Of a DNA stretch of 29,394 nt, positions 16,351-24,560 are shown piece by piece. The notes beneath the pieces were generated by a model, which saw nothing but the letters and a program-made list of their open reading frames with translations, was not told where the DNA came from and did no database searches. The position numbers and the translations under genes were made by a program. Source of the stretch: an uncultured Micromonospora sp. (GTDB lineage: Bacteria > Actinomycetota > Actinomycetes > Mycobacteriales > Micromonosporaceae); assembly GCA_937951935.1 (NCBI GenBank), contig CALGAM010000039.1:1-29394 (forward strand), read 5' to 3'. Position 1 is the stretch's first letter; each line of letters opens with the position of its first letter.

Positions 16351-18915
16351 CTATCCGGCGGCGACCCGTTCCGCCGTCTTGGGCGCCAGCCGCACCTTGA
16401 AGTGCCGCAGCAGCGGCGGCGACGAGACGACGCGGTAGCCCGGTACCCGCTCGGGATCCTTCGCGATGTCGGCCAGAACGGTGGCGACGTACTCGAAGTG
16501 CGCCTCGGTGTAGACCCGCCGCGGGATCGCCAGCCGGACGAGTTCGAAGGGCGCCGGGGTCACCAGCCGATGCTGCTCGTCCAGGTGGCCCAGATACAGC
16601 GACCCCAGTTCGGCGCAGCGGATGCCACCGTCGAGGTAGAGCTGGCAGCCGAGTGAGTGGCCGGGGAAGTCGCCCGGGGACAGGTGTGGCAGAAGCCGGC
16701 CCGCGTTGAGATACAGCGCGTGGATGCCGGGCGGCTGGATGAGGTCCACCCCGGCATCGGCGATCATCTGGGCGAACCGGGCGGTCGCCGCGGCCCGGGA
16801 CGCGAGGTACGCCGGCTCCACCACCTCCCGCAGCCCCTGGGCGAGGCGTTCGAGGTCGTGGCCGGCCAGTCCCCCGTACGTCGAGAAGCCCTCGGTGGCG
16901 ATCAGGTTCGCCTCACACGCGGCGTGGAGTTCGTCGTCGCGGAGCCCGATGAAGCCGCCGATGGCCGACAGCCCGTCCTTCTTCAGGCTGACCACACAGC
17001 CGTCCGCCAGCGAGAAGGCCCGGGTGGCGATCTGCCGGGGTGTCCAGTCGCGGTAGGCGGGCTCCCGCTGGCCGACCAGCCAGGCGTTCTCCGCGAACCG
17101 CGCCGCGTCCAGGAAGAACGGCACCCGGTGACGCCGGCACAGGTCCCGCACGGCCTCCAGGTTCGCCATCGAGACCGGCTGCCCGCCGAGGCCGTTGTTG
17201 GTGATGGTGATGAGGACCAGTCCCACCCGGTGCCCCTCCGGCCCGGTCAGGAGCCGTTCCAGTGCAGCCAGGTCGATGTTGCCCTTGAACGGTGCCGGAC
17301 TGTCCAGGTCGGCCGCCTCCGGGCAGGGCAGGTCGCGCGGCTCGGCACCGGCCAGGAGCACGTTGGCGCGCGTGGTGTCGAAGTGGGTGTTGCTGACGCA
17401 GATCTGACCGGGCTTGAGCAGGCTACCGAAGAGGACACGCTCACCGGCCCGACCCTGGTGCACGGGAAGGATGTGCGGGTAGCCGGTCAGGTCGCCCACC
17501 TCGTCGAGGAAGCGGAACCACGACCGTGCACCGGCGTACGACTCGTCGCCCCGCGCCGCGGCGGCCTCCTGCTCGGCCGAGGTGGCCCCGGTGCCCGAGT
17601 CGGACAGCAGGTCGATGGTGATCTGGTCGGCACGCAGGTTGAACGGGTTGTAGCCCGCCTCCTCCAGGGCCCGTCGCCGCTGCTCGGCGGTGAGGAAGGG
17701 AATCGCCTCGACCACCTTGATCCGGTACGGGGGCAGCGTCACGCGTGGGGGGATGGACACCACATACTCCTCGGGTCTGACGTGTCGTGGTCCGGGGCGG
17801 TGCGTCGACCGCGTCAGCGGGTCACCGGCGGTCCGCTCCGTCCGGGGACGGGGCGGCAGGACCCGGTACGCCTCGGCGGACAGGTACACCGTCACCCCCG
17901 GGCGGGGTGGTCCCAGCCGCAGGGACACGTGGGCGAGGAGGCCGACGCCGTCCCGCAGGGGTCGCGACGTCAGCGCGGCGATCGCCCGGTCCAGTTGCGT
18001 GCTGTCGAAGCCGTACCGGGCGAGTACGGCGGCGATCCGGTCCCGTGCCTGTGCGTCGTCGGAGACGTAGCTGCGGATCGGCACGTACAGGCTGTATCCG
18101 ACCGGCCGGTCGGCGCCACGGGTGAAGGTGTAGCTGCTGACCAGCGGCCGCCCGTCGAAGATGACGGTGTCTCCGCCCGCGACGGCGCAGAATTCCGCCA
18201 GTTCCGCCGCGTCGATGCCCTCGACCAGGCGTGCCGCGCGGACCACGTCGCGGATCTGGGCGTCGTGGTGGCTCAGGTAGAGCTTGACACGGGCGTGCGG
18301 CGCGTCGTGCAGGTCCAGGGCGAAGAACGTCAGCCGGTCCCGCCGGCCGAGTTCACCGGGGCGGACGCCGTACTCCAGCAGAGCCCGGTACGACGTACCG
18401 AGACCGAGCCGGGCCAGTGCCTGGTCGACCAGCTCCGGCGCTCGGGCGACTCCCCTGACCTCCGGGTTGAAGTAGACCTTGAACTCGGGCTGGCGGCCGT
18501 GGCGGAACACCAGCGAGTGCCAGAGCGCGAACTCGCCCTGTGGGTCGTCGGTGTCGAACAGCTCCCGGACCGCCTCCAGTCGGCCGGTCGCGAGTCCGTA
18601 CCGGCGGGCCTGCCGGTCGACGAACGCGTACGCGGCGGCCAGGTTCGCCGCGCCGCCGGGGGGCGAGCCCAACGTCTCGGCGAGAATCCGCAGCGTCGGC
18701 GGCTCGTCCCGGTTGAAGGCGACGGAGAACTCCACGGGGGTGTGGTCGTCGGCCACATTGGACGGCCACACCGGAGGTTCGGACAGCGGACGCGCGCCCG
18801 CGGGCCCGAGGACCTCGGCCAACAGCTCGAGCGGCGGACCCGGATCGGTCCCGGCGACCTGGCACAGGCGGGCCAGTTGGCCGCTCAGGTGCTCGACAAG
18901 GGACAAGCCGTGCAT
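16351..18915 (-). CDS. Bifunctional DMATS-type tryptophan/indole prenyltransferase - tryptophanase fusion
   Basis: One uninterrupted frame of 854 codons. Residues 1-350 are a DMATS/ABBA aromatic prenyltransferase: VEFSVAFN (Glu62, the usual indole-N contact), EFKVYFN (Lys146), RVKLYLSHHD (Lys211), GYSLYVPIRSY and VTVYLSAEAY supply the Lys/Arg/Tyr shield for the prenyl diphosphate. A Pro/Arg-rich linker (about 352-385) leads to a complete 469-aa tryptophanase with YNPFNLRADQI, LLSDSGTGA, PVHQGR and the PLP-binding SLKKDG (Lys645-Lys646). Three positions favour tryptophanase over tyrosine phenol-lyase: Asp in FDTT, Leu instead of Arg in AELGS, and His in LRHF. Expected reaction: prenylate Trp, then eliminate to prenylindole, pyruvate and ammonia. 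ATG at 18915 follows GAGAGG. No Trp oxidase or P450 tailoring gene is adjacent. Prenyl position and donor cannot be read from sequence. Confidence 0.92.
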   Translation of the reverse strand: MHGLSLVEHLSGQLARLCQVAGTDPGPPLELLAEVLGPAGARPLSEPPVWPSNVADDHTPVEFSVAFNRDEPPTLRILAETLGSPPGGAANLAAAYAFVDRQARRYGLATGRLEAVRELFDTDDPQGEFALWHSLVFRHGRQPEFKVYFNPEVRGVARAPELVDQALARLGLGTSYRALLEYGVRPGELGRRDRLTFFALDLHDAPHARVKLYLSHHDAQIRDVVRAARLVEGIDAAELAEFCAVAGGDTVIFDGRPLVSSYTFTRGADRPVGYSLYVPIRSYVSDDAQARDRIAAVLARYGFDSTQLDRAIAALTSRPLRDGVGLLAHVSLRLGPPRPGVTVYLSAEAYRVLPPRPRTERTAGDPLTRSTHRPGPRHVRPEEYVVSIPPRVTLPPYRIKVVEAIPFLTAEQRRRALEEAGYNPFNLRADQITIDLLSDSGTGATSAEQEAAAARGDESYAGARSWFRFLDEVGDLTGYPHILPVHQGRAGERVLFGSLLKPGQICVSNTHFDTTRANVLLAGAEPRDLPCPEAADLDSPAPFKGNIDLAALERLLTGPEGHRVGLVLITITNNGLGGQPVSMANLEAVRDLCRRHRVPFFLDAARFAENAWLVGQREPAYRDWTPRQIATRAFSLADGCVVSLKKDGLSAIGGFIGLRDDELHAACEANLIATEGFSTYGGLAGHDLERLAQGLREVVEPAYLASRAAATARFAQMIADAGVDLIQPPGIHALYLNAGRLLPHLSPGDFPGHSLGCQLYLDGGIRCAELGSLYLGHLDEQHRLVTPAPFELVRLAIPRRVYTEAHFEYVATVLADIAKDPERVPGYRVVSSPPLLRHFKVRLAPKTAERVAAG
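17758..17772 (-). promoter_or_regulatory. Internal ribosome site and GTG start at the fusion junction
   Basis: On the coding strand GAGGAG (17772-17767) is followed after TAT by two in-frame GTG codons (17763-17761 and 17760-17758). The second is at the ideal 6-nt spacing. Initiation there would yield a free 469-aa tryptophanase, close to the 471 aa of E. coli TnaA. The same bases encode Glu-Glu-Tyr-Val-Val of the fusion. Confidence 0.5.
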
Positions 18916-19504
18916 TACCTCTCCCTCTCGGTTCGACCGGTTTGGCGTCGCCGCGCCGGGAAGGCACGGTGCACCGCCCGGGAAAGCGCGTCAGGCGTCT
19001 GCCACTCCGGGCCCTTGTCACCGCGCAGACAGCGGGCAGATCTCCTGGGAGGGCAGCGAATCCACCAAACGGAACATCTCTGGCGGATCAGTCGGCGCAG
19101 GCGCGCCAGCCACATCTCTCACATATCGTGAGTGTTCCGTCAGTCCCTGTCGAGTGAGACAATCTTCACAAAAAATACACAGATTGTTACATACAGTAAT
19201 GATTCAGGACAGGCGTCACCGAACGTAGGCACGAGCTCCGCCGGTGCCACGCCACCGCCACACTGACGTCACGGAGCGCGTTCGCGCGACCGCGACGAAA
19301 ACCACTCTCCGCACATCCCACGACGCGACATACGGAAGAGTGGATATTGACAGAGTCAACAGGATGATCTAGAGATGGCACCCGGCGTTGCCGCGCAACG
19401 TCAGCAACCCCCCGTCCGTCCACGGTGCTGCCTGCCGGCGGACACCACCGGTTGGCACCGGGCACCAGACGGGGGGCATCCCCACCGGGAAACAGCACCG
19501 CCGG
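18916..19504. promoter_or_regulatory. 589-bp non-coding region with dyads, upstream of the fusion gene
   Basis: This is the longest supported non-coding stretch between intact genes, with an unusually AT-rich core at 19130-19205. It holds CTCAC-N5-GTGAG (19118-19132) and a 7-bp inverted repeat ACAATCT/AGATTGT (19159-19165, 19181-19187). A possible minus-strand promoter has TTACTG at 19199-19194 and TATTTT at 19177-19172 (16-nt spacer), with its -10 inside the loop of that repeat. On the plus strand TTGACA (19347-19352) and TAGAGA (19370-19375) are 17 nt apart; the -35 lies in a TTGAC-AGA-GTCAA dyad. The upstream coiled-coil gene ends at 19505, so the fusion gene needs its own promoter here. 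Confidence 0.5.
19386..19400. terminator. Small hairpin downstream of the coiled-coil gene
   Basis: CGTTGC-CGC-GCAACG, a perfect 6-bp stem with a 3-nt loop, about 105 nt beyond the stop at 19505. It could end that transcript, or form at the start of a plus-strand transcript from the TTGACA promoter at 19347. Both are inference. Confidence 0.3.
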
Positions 19505-20830
19505 CTACCGACCCGCATGGTCGCCCACCGATGCCGGCCGTTCGCCGGTTTCGGCGGCGACCGGCTCCGCGGCAAGCGGCTCGGCGGTGATCGGCTCGGC
19601 GACGACCGGCCCCGTGGAACCCCGCTCCGTCGGGATCGACAGATCCGACGTCGACTCGACGGAGTTGGCGGCGGTGTTCTCGGGCCTGCGGTGGTTGGTG
19701 TCCGTCCGGATCGCCACCATCTGGTACTCGCCGGTCTCGGCGCCGATCGCCGCGGCCGCCATCACCGCCGCCGCGGCCCGATCCGCGACCCGCTTCGCCT
19801 CCCGCCGTACCCGGGCACGCACCTCCAGGGCGTGCCGCTCGGCCGTCTCGGCCGCCCGCCGAGCCTCCTCCAGGCGGTTCAGCTCGTCGCTCAGGTCCTG
19901 GCGGACCTCACCGAGATGCTGGCGGAGCTGGGCGATCTCCTGTTCCACCGCCACCTGTTCCTGCCGCGACTGCGCGAGCCGCTGCTGGGCGGTCTCCTGG
20001 GCGCTCAGAAGCTGGGTCAGCGCCTGCTCCCGGCTCTGGATCTCCTCCTGGAGTGCCGTCAGCTTCTGCTGGTGGATGGCCGCCTGCTCGTCCGCGTGCC
20101 GGCGCAACTCGGTGACGTACTGCTGCGCCTCCGCCTTCCGCGTCGCGATGTCCTGCTCGACCAGATTCTGCTGCCGGGCCAGCTCCGACTCGACCGCGGC
20201 CCGCCGGTCGGCGAGCTCCCGTTCGACGGTGGCCTTCCACTGCGTCAGTTCCTGCTGGGTCTGGGTACGCGCCGTCTCGATCTCCTGGTGGGCACGCGCC
20301 CGAGCCGCCTCCAGGATCGCCTCGGCCTCCGAGCGGGCCTGCTCCATCTGCTGGGCGCTCTGCTCGTTGATGCGCCGCGCCTCCTGCTCGGCGCGCTCCC
20401 GTGCGGCCTCACCGTCGGCCCGGAGCTTCTCGGCCCGCTCGCGGCTCTCGGCGAGCATCCGCTCCGCCTCGGCCTGGTGCTCGCTGGCCTGCTGCGCGGC
20501 GGCGTTGACGATCGCCTCGGCCTGCTTCTCCGCCAGAGCCAGGATCTGGTCGACCATCGGCCCCAGGTCACGGAACGACGCCCGGTCCACGTGCGGAGGC
20601 CGCTGGCGCAGCTCGGTCAGCTCCGCCTGCGCCTGTTGCAGCTGCGCGGTCAGGCTCTGGATCTGCTGGTACGCCTGGCTGCGCTCGGTCGTCAGCTTCG
20701 AGATCTCGCCAATGACGTGGGAGACGTACTGCTCCACTTGTCGCTTGTCGTAGCCACGCAGTCCGGACTCGAAGGTCGGCCGCGTCGTCATGTCCTGCGG
20801 GAGGTCGAAGAAGTCCTGGCCTTGGGACAT
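19505..20830 (-). CDS. DivIVA/Scy/FilP-like coiled-coil cytoskeletal protein
   Basis: A 441-aa protein dominated by heptad-rich coiled coil (about residues 38-355), very rich in Ala, Gln, Glu and Arg. The N-terminus has FESGLRGYDKRQVEQYVSHV, like the DivIVA membrane-binding start (RGYD-x-x-x-V). The tail (about 370-441) is disordered and holds an EPITAEPLAAEPVAAE repeat. In actinomycetes such proteins (DivIVA, Scy, FilP) organise polar growth and cell shape. The precise member is not decided: it lacks the long 51-residue repeats of Scy as far as I can see. ATG at 20830 follows GGAGG. It does not seem related to the metabolic genes on either side. Confidence 0.8.
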   Translation of the reverse strand: MSQGQDFFDLPQDMTTRPTFESGLRGYDKRQVEQYVSHVIGEISKLTTERSQAYQQIQSLTAQLQQAQAELTELRQRPPHVDRASFRDLGPMVDQILALAEKQAEAIVNAAAQQASEHQAEAERMLAESRERAEKLRADGEAARERAEQEARRINEQSAQQMEQARSEAEAILEAARARAHQEIETARTQTQQELTQWKATVERELADRRAAVESELARQQNLVEQDIATRKAEAQQYVTELRRHADEQAAIHQQKLTALQEEIQSREQALTQLLSAQETAQQRLAQSRQEQVAVEQEIAQLRQHLGEVRQDLSDELNRLEEARRAAETAERHALEVRARVRREAKRVADRAAAAVMAAAAIGAETGEYQMVAIRTDTNHRRPENTAANSVESTSDLSIPTERGSTGPVVAEPITAEPLAAEPVAAETGERPASVGDHAGR

Positions 20831-20988
20831 ACGTCATCCTCCAGGTGTTCGCGAGCCCGGTGCCGACGGGTCAGCTCGGGGCAGGCGTAGGGGCGCAACC
20901 GGCGGATCATACCTGTGAACGCGGCCGATGCGGGGATGCCCCGACACCCACCCTCCCCAAGCCGCCCACGCGTGGCCGGACGGCCGGG

Positions 20989-22305
20989 CTAGCCATCCAC
21001 CACCGGGAGGATGGTGCGGCTACGGCCGGGCCTCGGGTACCTCTCGGCAGCCGCCGCCAGCCTCGCCGCGTGGTCGCGCTGCCTCTGCCAGTGTCCGTAG
21101 AGGGCACCCCGCTGGGAGAGCCGGTCCACCTCCCGGATCGTCTCCGGCGCCACGTCACCCGGCGGTGCGTCCCGCCACGGCGTACCGGGAAGCGGCATGA
21201 AGGTGTGCGCGTGGATCCGGGCGCCGAGCTCGGCGAGTTCGCGGGCGAGCCGCAGTGAGGCCTCGACGTCGGCCTGGTTCTCGCCCGGCATCCCGAAGAT
21301 CATGTCGACGTTGATCCGAAAGCCCTCCTCCACCCCGAGCCGCACGGCTCGTCTCACCTCCTCGACGCCGTGGCCACGCTTGGCGGCGGCGAGGATCCGC
21401 TCGGAGCCGGACTGCGCGCCGACGATGATGTTGGTGTTGGCGCAGTACCTCCGGATCAGCCGCAGCGCCGCCCGGGAGACGTGCTCGGGCCGGATCTCGC
21501 TGGGGAAGGAGCCGAAGAAGACCCGGCCGTTCGGGCCGATGCCCTCCCTGCAGGTGGCGAGAAGTTCCTCCACCGCGTCGAGGTTCGGCTCGTCCGACTG
21601 GCTGCCGTAGGACAGCGCGGTCGGGGTGATGAACCGCACGTCGCGCAGTCCGCGCTGCCGCATGACGTCGACGTGCCAGCGGACGTTCTCGACGCTGCGG
21701 TGCCGGAACCGGGCCGAGAACATGAACGGGGTCTGGCAGAACCGACAGGAGAAGACACAGCCACGGGTGATCTCCAGGGCGTTGAACCGGTTCCACCGCA
21801 GCGAGAAACCCCGGTACTCGTCCAGCGGCCGACGCTCCGCACGCCCGGTCCGCACGATCGCGCCCGTGGCGTCGCGGTAGGCGAGGCCGGGGATGCCGGT
21901 CGGGTCGCCGACCGCGTCGACGAGTCGCAACAGCGTCGTCTCGCCCTCCCCCACCGCCGCGACGTCCCACCCCGCGTCCAGGGTCTGCACCGGCTCGGCC
22001 GTGGCGTGCACACCGCCCGCGACATGCGTCACGTTCGGGGCTTCGACCAGCGCGCGGACCTGGGCCAGCTCCCCCGCCAGCGCCTCGGCGTCCGGCGAGT
22101 AGAACGACCACAGCACCAGCACCCGGGTCGCCGAGGCGTCCAGCGCCCACCGAATCTGCGCCGCCGTCGCCTCCGGCGTCTCGCCGAAACGGACCTCGTA
22201 CCGCGTGGTTGTCTCGTGCTGCTCCAGCGCGCCGAGCAGGACGTGCAGGCCGTAGGTCACCGCCTTGCGGTAACGCAGCACCAGCACCAGCTCCGGGGCG
22301 TCCAT
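20989..22305 (-). CDS. B12-binding-type radical SAM protein (MJ_1487-like)
   Basis: A 438-aa protein. The N-terminal 155 residues resemble a cobalamin-binding domain (LVLVLRYRKAVTYGLHVL; VAGGVHATAEP; VAAVGEGETTLLRL). I do not see the DxHxxG histidine motif, so cobalamin would be bound differently or not at all. The radical SAM core has the CxxxCxxC cluster GCVFSCRFCQTP (Cys183, Cys187, Cys190) and GAQSGSERILAAAKRGH plus NVDMIFGMPGE typical of the barrel. It resembles the TIGR04013-type family best known from archaea, with no assigned reaction. ATG at 22305 begins the conserved MDAPELVLVLR. The gene stands alone, divergent from a small unknown gene. Methylation or another radical reaction is possible. 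Confidence 0.8.
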   Translation of the reverse strand: MDAPELVLVLRYRKAVTYGLHVLLGALEQHETTTRYEVRFGETPEATAAQIRWALDASATRVLVLWSFYSPDAEALAGELAQVRALVEAPNVTHVAGGVHATAEPVQTLDAGWDVAAVGEGETTLLRLVDAVGDPTGIPGLAYRDATGAIVRTGRAERRPLDEYRGFSLRWNRFNALEITRGCVFSCRFCQTPFMFSARFRHRSVENVRWHVDVMRQRGLRDVRFITPTALSYGSQSDEPNLDAVEELLATCREGIGPNGRVFFGSFPSEIRPEHVSRAALRLIRRYCANTNIIVGAQSGSERILAAAKRGHGVEEVRRAVRLGVEEGFRINVDMIFGMPGENQADVEASLRLARELAELGARIHAHTFMPLPGTPWRDAPPGDVAPETIREVDRLSQRGALYGHWQRQRDHAARLAAAAERYPRPGRSRTILPVVDG

Positions 22306-22475
22306 GCCGGGGATTCTGCCACCCGTGGTCGCACCCGGCCCTCCGACCCGACCGGCGCCGGACGCCCACGCACCGGCGGCGGCACGGGTTCGCCCGGCCC
22401 GCGTGACGCGCGACGGTCGGTCCGCGGGGGATCGGCGAGCGCGCGCCCGCACCGTGGCGACGGGCGGGGACGCGC

Positions 22476-22835
22476 ATGGCGATCAGGAGCCGGAGCCGGG
22501 AGACTGGGAGGATGCCGCGCCCCGAACTGCGAGCCCGTCCCCGGTGGCGGCAGACCGGGAACGCCCGCTTCCCGGTCGCGGCACTGGTCGACGACCGGTG
22601 GTGGGTTCTGCGACTCAACAGCTTTCCCGACCACCCGCTCTGGACGCTCTTCGTCGACGGCCTGCCCCGGTTCGACCTCGACGAGGTGCCCCCGTCCTGG
22701 GGGTGGCCGGCCGACCGGTCCGCTCCGGTGCTGGAGCCCGGTGTCGCCGGGAGGGTCCTGGCACCGGTGTCGGCCTTCGTCGCCTACGGCAGCGAGGTCG
22801 GCCAGCCCTGCCACGATCCCTTCTGCTGCGGTTGA
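22476..22835 (+). CDS. Hypothetical protein, 119 aa
   Basis: No family recognised. The core (NARFPVAALVDDRWWVLRLN, then FPDHPLWTLFVDG) has a strand-rich, aromatic pattern, and the C-terminus ends in Cys-containing QPCHDPFCCG, a possible metal site. ATG at 22476 has GGGCGGGGA upstream; an in-frame ATG at 22512 lies directly behind GGGAGG, too close for a normal site. It is divergent from the radical SAM gene, so a shared promoter is possible. Composition looks like the neighbours. Confidence 0.65.
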   Translation: MAIRSRSRETGRMPRPELRARPRWRQTGNARFPVAALVDDRWWVLRLNSFPDHPLWTLFVDGLPRFDLDEVPPSWGWPADRSAPVLEPGVAGRVLAPVSAFVAYGSEVGQPCHDPFCCG

Positions 22836-22889
22836 CCCCCTCTGCCGGGCCCGGCCCCGCCGCCGCGGTTGGCGCCCGCGTCCGCGGCG

Positions 22890-22967
22890 GGCCGTACCCG
22901 GGGCCGTGAGCGCCGCCGCCTCGGTCGCGCCCGACCGTGCGCCGGCGGCCGTGGCCGTACCCGGGGC
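22890..22967. repeat. Pair of 15-bp direct repeats
   Basis: GGCCGTACCCGGGGC occurs at 22890-22904 and again, identical, at 22953-22967 in the short gap between two converging genes. Function unknown; it may be a relic of a small duplication or a site for a binding protein. Confidence 0.6.
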
Positions 22968-22982
22968 GGCGCGCGTGCGGTG

Positions 22983-24560
22983 TCAGTCGGGTGTCGCGGG
23001 GCCCAGCAGCCGGATCTCCTCGATGTCCATGGCGGCCTGGAGTTCCCGCTGCACCTCGTCGTCGATCTCGTGCGCGTCACGCAGCCGGGTCACCTCCCGG
23101 CGCATGTGCTCGAGAACCCTCAGCCGCAACCGGCGTTCGAGGTCCCGGTCGCGCGTGGGCGCCCGGCCGTCGCCCTCCTGGCGGACGTCCTCGATGTGGG
23201 CCAGGTAGTCGGCGCGGATCCGCTCCACGAGGTCGTCGGGCGCGTCGAGGTCGCGGGCCAACCGCGGCAGCATCGCCAACCCGGCCTCGGCCGCCCGCAA
23301 CCGGGCCTGACGCACGTCCTCGGGACGGCGCTGGTCGCCGCTCATACCCGCCCACCGGGTGACCAGCGGAAGGGAGGTGGCCTGGACCAGCATGATCACA
23401 ACGATCACCACCGCGGTGCAGAAGATGATGACGTCGCGCTCGTGCACCGGTCCCCCGTCGGCGGTGGTCAGCGGGACCGCGAGCGCCGCCGCCAGGGAGA
23501 CCGCGCCGCGGAACCCGGCCCAGCCGGCCGCCGTCCTGACCCGCCACCCCGTACGCAGGCCGAGCACCGGGCGTCGGCGGTCGAGAAGGGTCAGCACGAC
23601 CGTCGAGAGGTGGACCCACGCCATCCGGGTCGCCAGGATCACCACGGCCACGACCAGGGCGATGACCACCGCACGTGTCAACGACAGGCTGGTCTCGTTG
23701 CGCACCGCCCGGGGAATCTGCATCCCGAGGAGCACGAACAGCCCTCCGTTGATCAGGAAGGTGGCGAGGTCCCAGAAGGCCAGGGCGGTCAGTCGCGAGC
23801 GGGCCCGGATCACCCGGGGAGCGGCGTACGAGATCATCAGACCCACGACCACCACGGCCAGTACGCCGCTGGCGTTGACCAGTTCGGCGAGCAGGAACGC
23901 GGCGAACGGGGTGAGGACGCTGAGCGCGCCCTCCCGCAGCGGGTCGTCGAGCCGCCGGCGGATCAGGACGACCACCCCGCCGACCACCAGACCTGCGGCG
24001 ATCCCGCCGAGGAGTGAGACGGCGAACCGTTCGGCGAGCTGCGCCGCCTCGGGCACGCCGCTGCCGACGAGCACCTCGAGTGCCACCGCGAACAGGACCA
24101 ACGCCGTACCGTCGTTGACCAGGCTCTCCGCCCGCAGGACGACGAGGAACCGGCGGGGCAGCCGTCTGGCCAGTCCGGAAACGGCGGCGGCGTCCGTCGG
24201 GGCGAGAACCGCGCCGAGCACCCAGGCCGCCGCCGGCGCGAGCCCGAACGCCTGCGCGGCCAGCGCCACCGTGACCATGGTCGTCCCGACGAGCGCCACA
24301 GCGAGCAGGGCGATGACCTCGCGGTTGGCGCGGATCTCCCGCAGGCTCAGGGTCAGACTCTCCCGGTAGAGGATCGCCGGCAGGAACAGCAGCAGCACCG
24401 CCTCCGGCTCCAGCACCACGTGGGTGAACGGCGGGGTGAGCGCCAGCAGCGCGCCCGCGCCGATGAGCAGGACCGGCGGCGCCACCCGGTACCGTCCACC
24501 GACGGTGGTCCCGACGAGCACGGTGGCGCCCAGCACCACCAGCAGAACGAGCGCGTCCAC
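22983..24560 (-). CDS. CPA1-family Na+/H+ antiporter
   Basis: A 525-aa cation/proton antiporter of the NhaP/NhaK type. About 12 membrane helices fill residues 3-425 and a cytoplasmic helical tail of about 100 charged residues follows. Motifs: FLPAILYRESL, GAVLAPTDAAAVSGLARR (Thr-Asp in the first crossover), the ion-site Asn149-Asp150 in ESLVNDGTALVLF, and WAGFRGAVSLAAALAVP. It exchanges Na+ (or K+/Li+) for H+ in pH and salt homeostasis. The start GTG at 24560 begins the first helix and is preceded by GGAGAGGG; an in-frame GTG at 24590 is less well placed. No partner genes. Confidence 0.93.
   Translation of the reverse strand: MDALVLLVVLGATVLVGTTVGGRYRVAPPVLLIGAGALLALTPPFTHVVLEPEAVLLLFLPAILYRESLTLSLREIRANREVIALLAVALVGTTMVTVALAAQAFGLAPAAAWVLGAVLAPTDAAAVSGLARRLPRRFLVVLRAESLVNDGTALVLFAVALEVLVGSGVPEAAQLAERFAVSLLGGIAAGLVVGGVVVLIRRRLDDPLREGALSVLTPFAAFLLAELVNASGVLAVVVVGLMISYAAPRVIRARSRLTALAFWDLATFLINGGLFVLLGMQIPRAVRNETSLSLTRAVVIALVVAVVILATRMAWVHLSTVVLTLLDRRRPVLGLRTGWRVRTAAGWAGFRGAVSLAAALAVPLTTADGGPVHERDVIIFCTAVVIVVIMLVQATSLPLVTRWAGMSGDQRRPEDVRQARLRAAEAGLAMLPRLARDLDAPDDLVERIRADYLAHIEDVRQEGDGRAPTRDRDLERRLRLRVLEHMRREVTRLRDAHEIDDEVQRELQAAMDIEEIRLLGPATPD

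Noticed and set aside
16351..17760. Tyrosine phenol-lyase as identity of the lyase module
   Set aside because: FDTT, AELGS and LRHF carry the tryptophanase residues rather than the Thr, Arg and Phe of tyrosine phenol-lyase.
16657..19131. 824-codon plus-strand open frame opposite the fusion gene
   Set aside because: Antisense shadow of the DMATS-tryptophanase frame; no recognisable domain.
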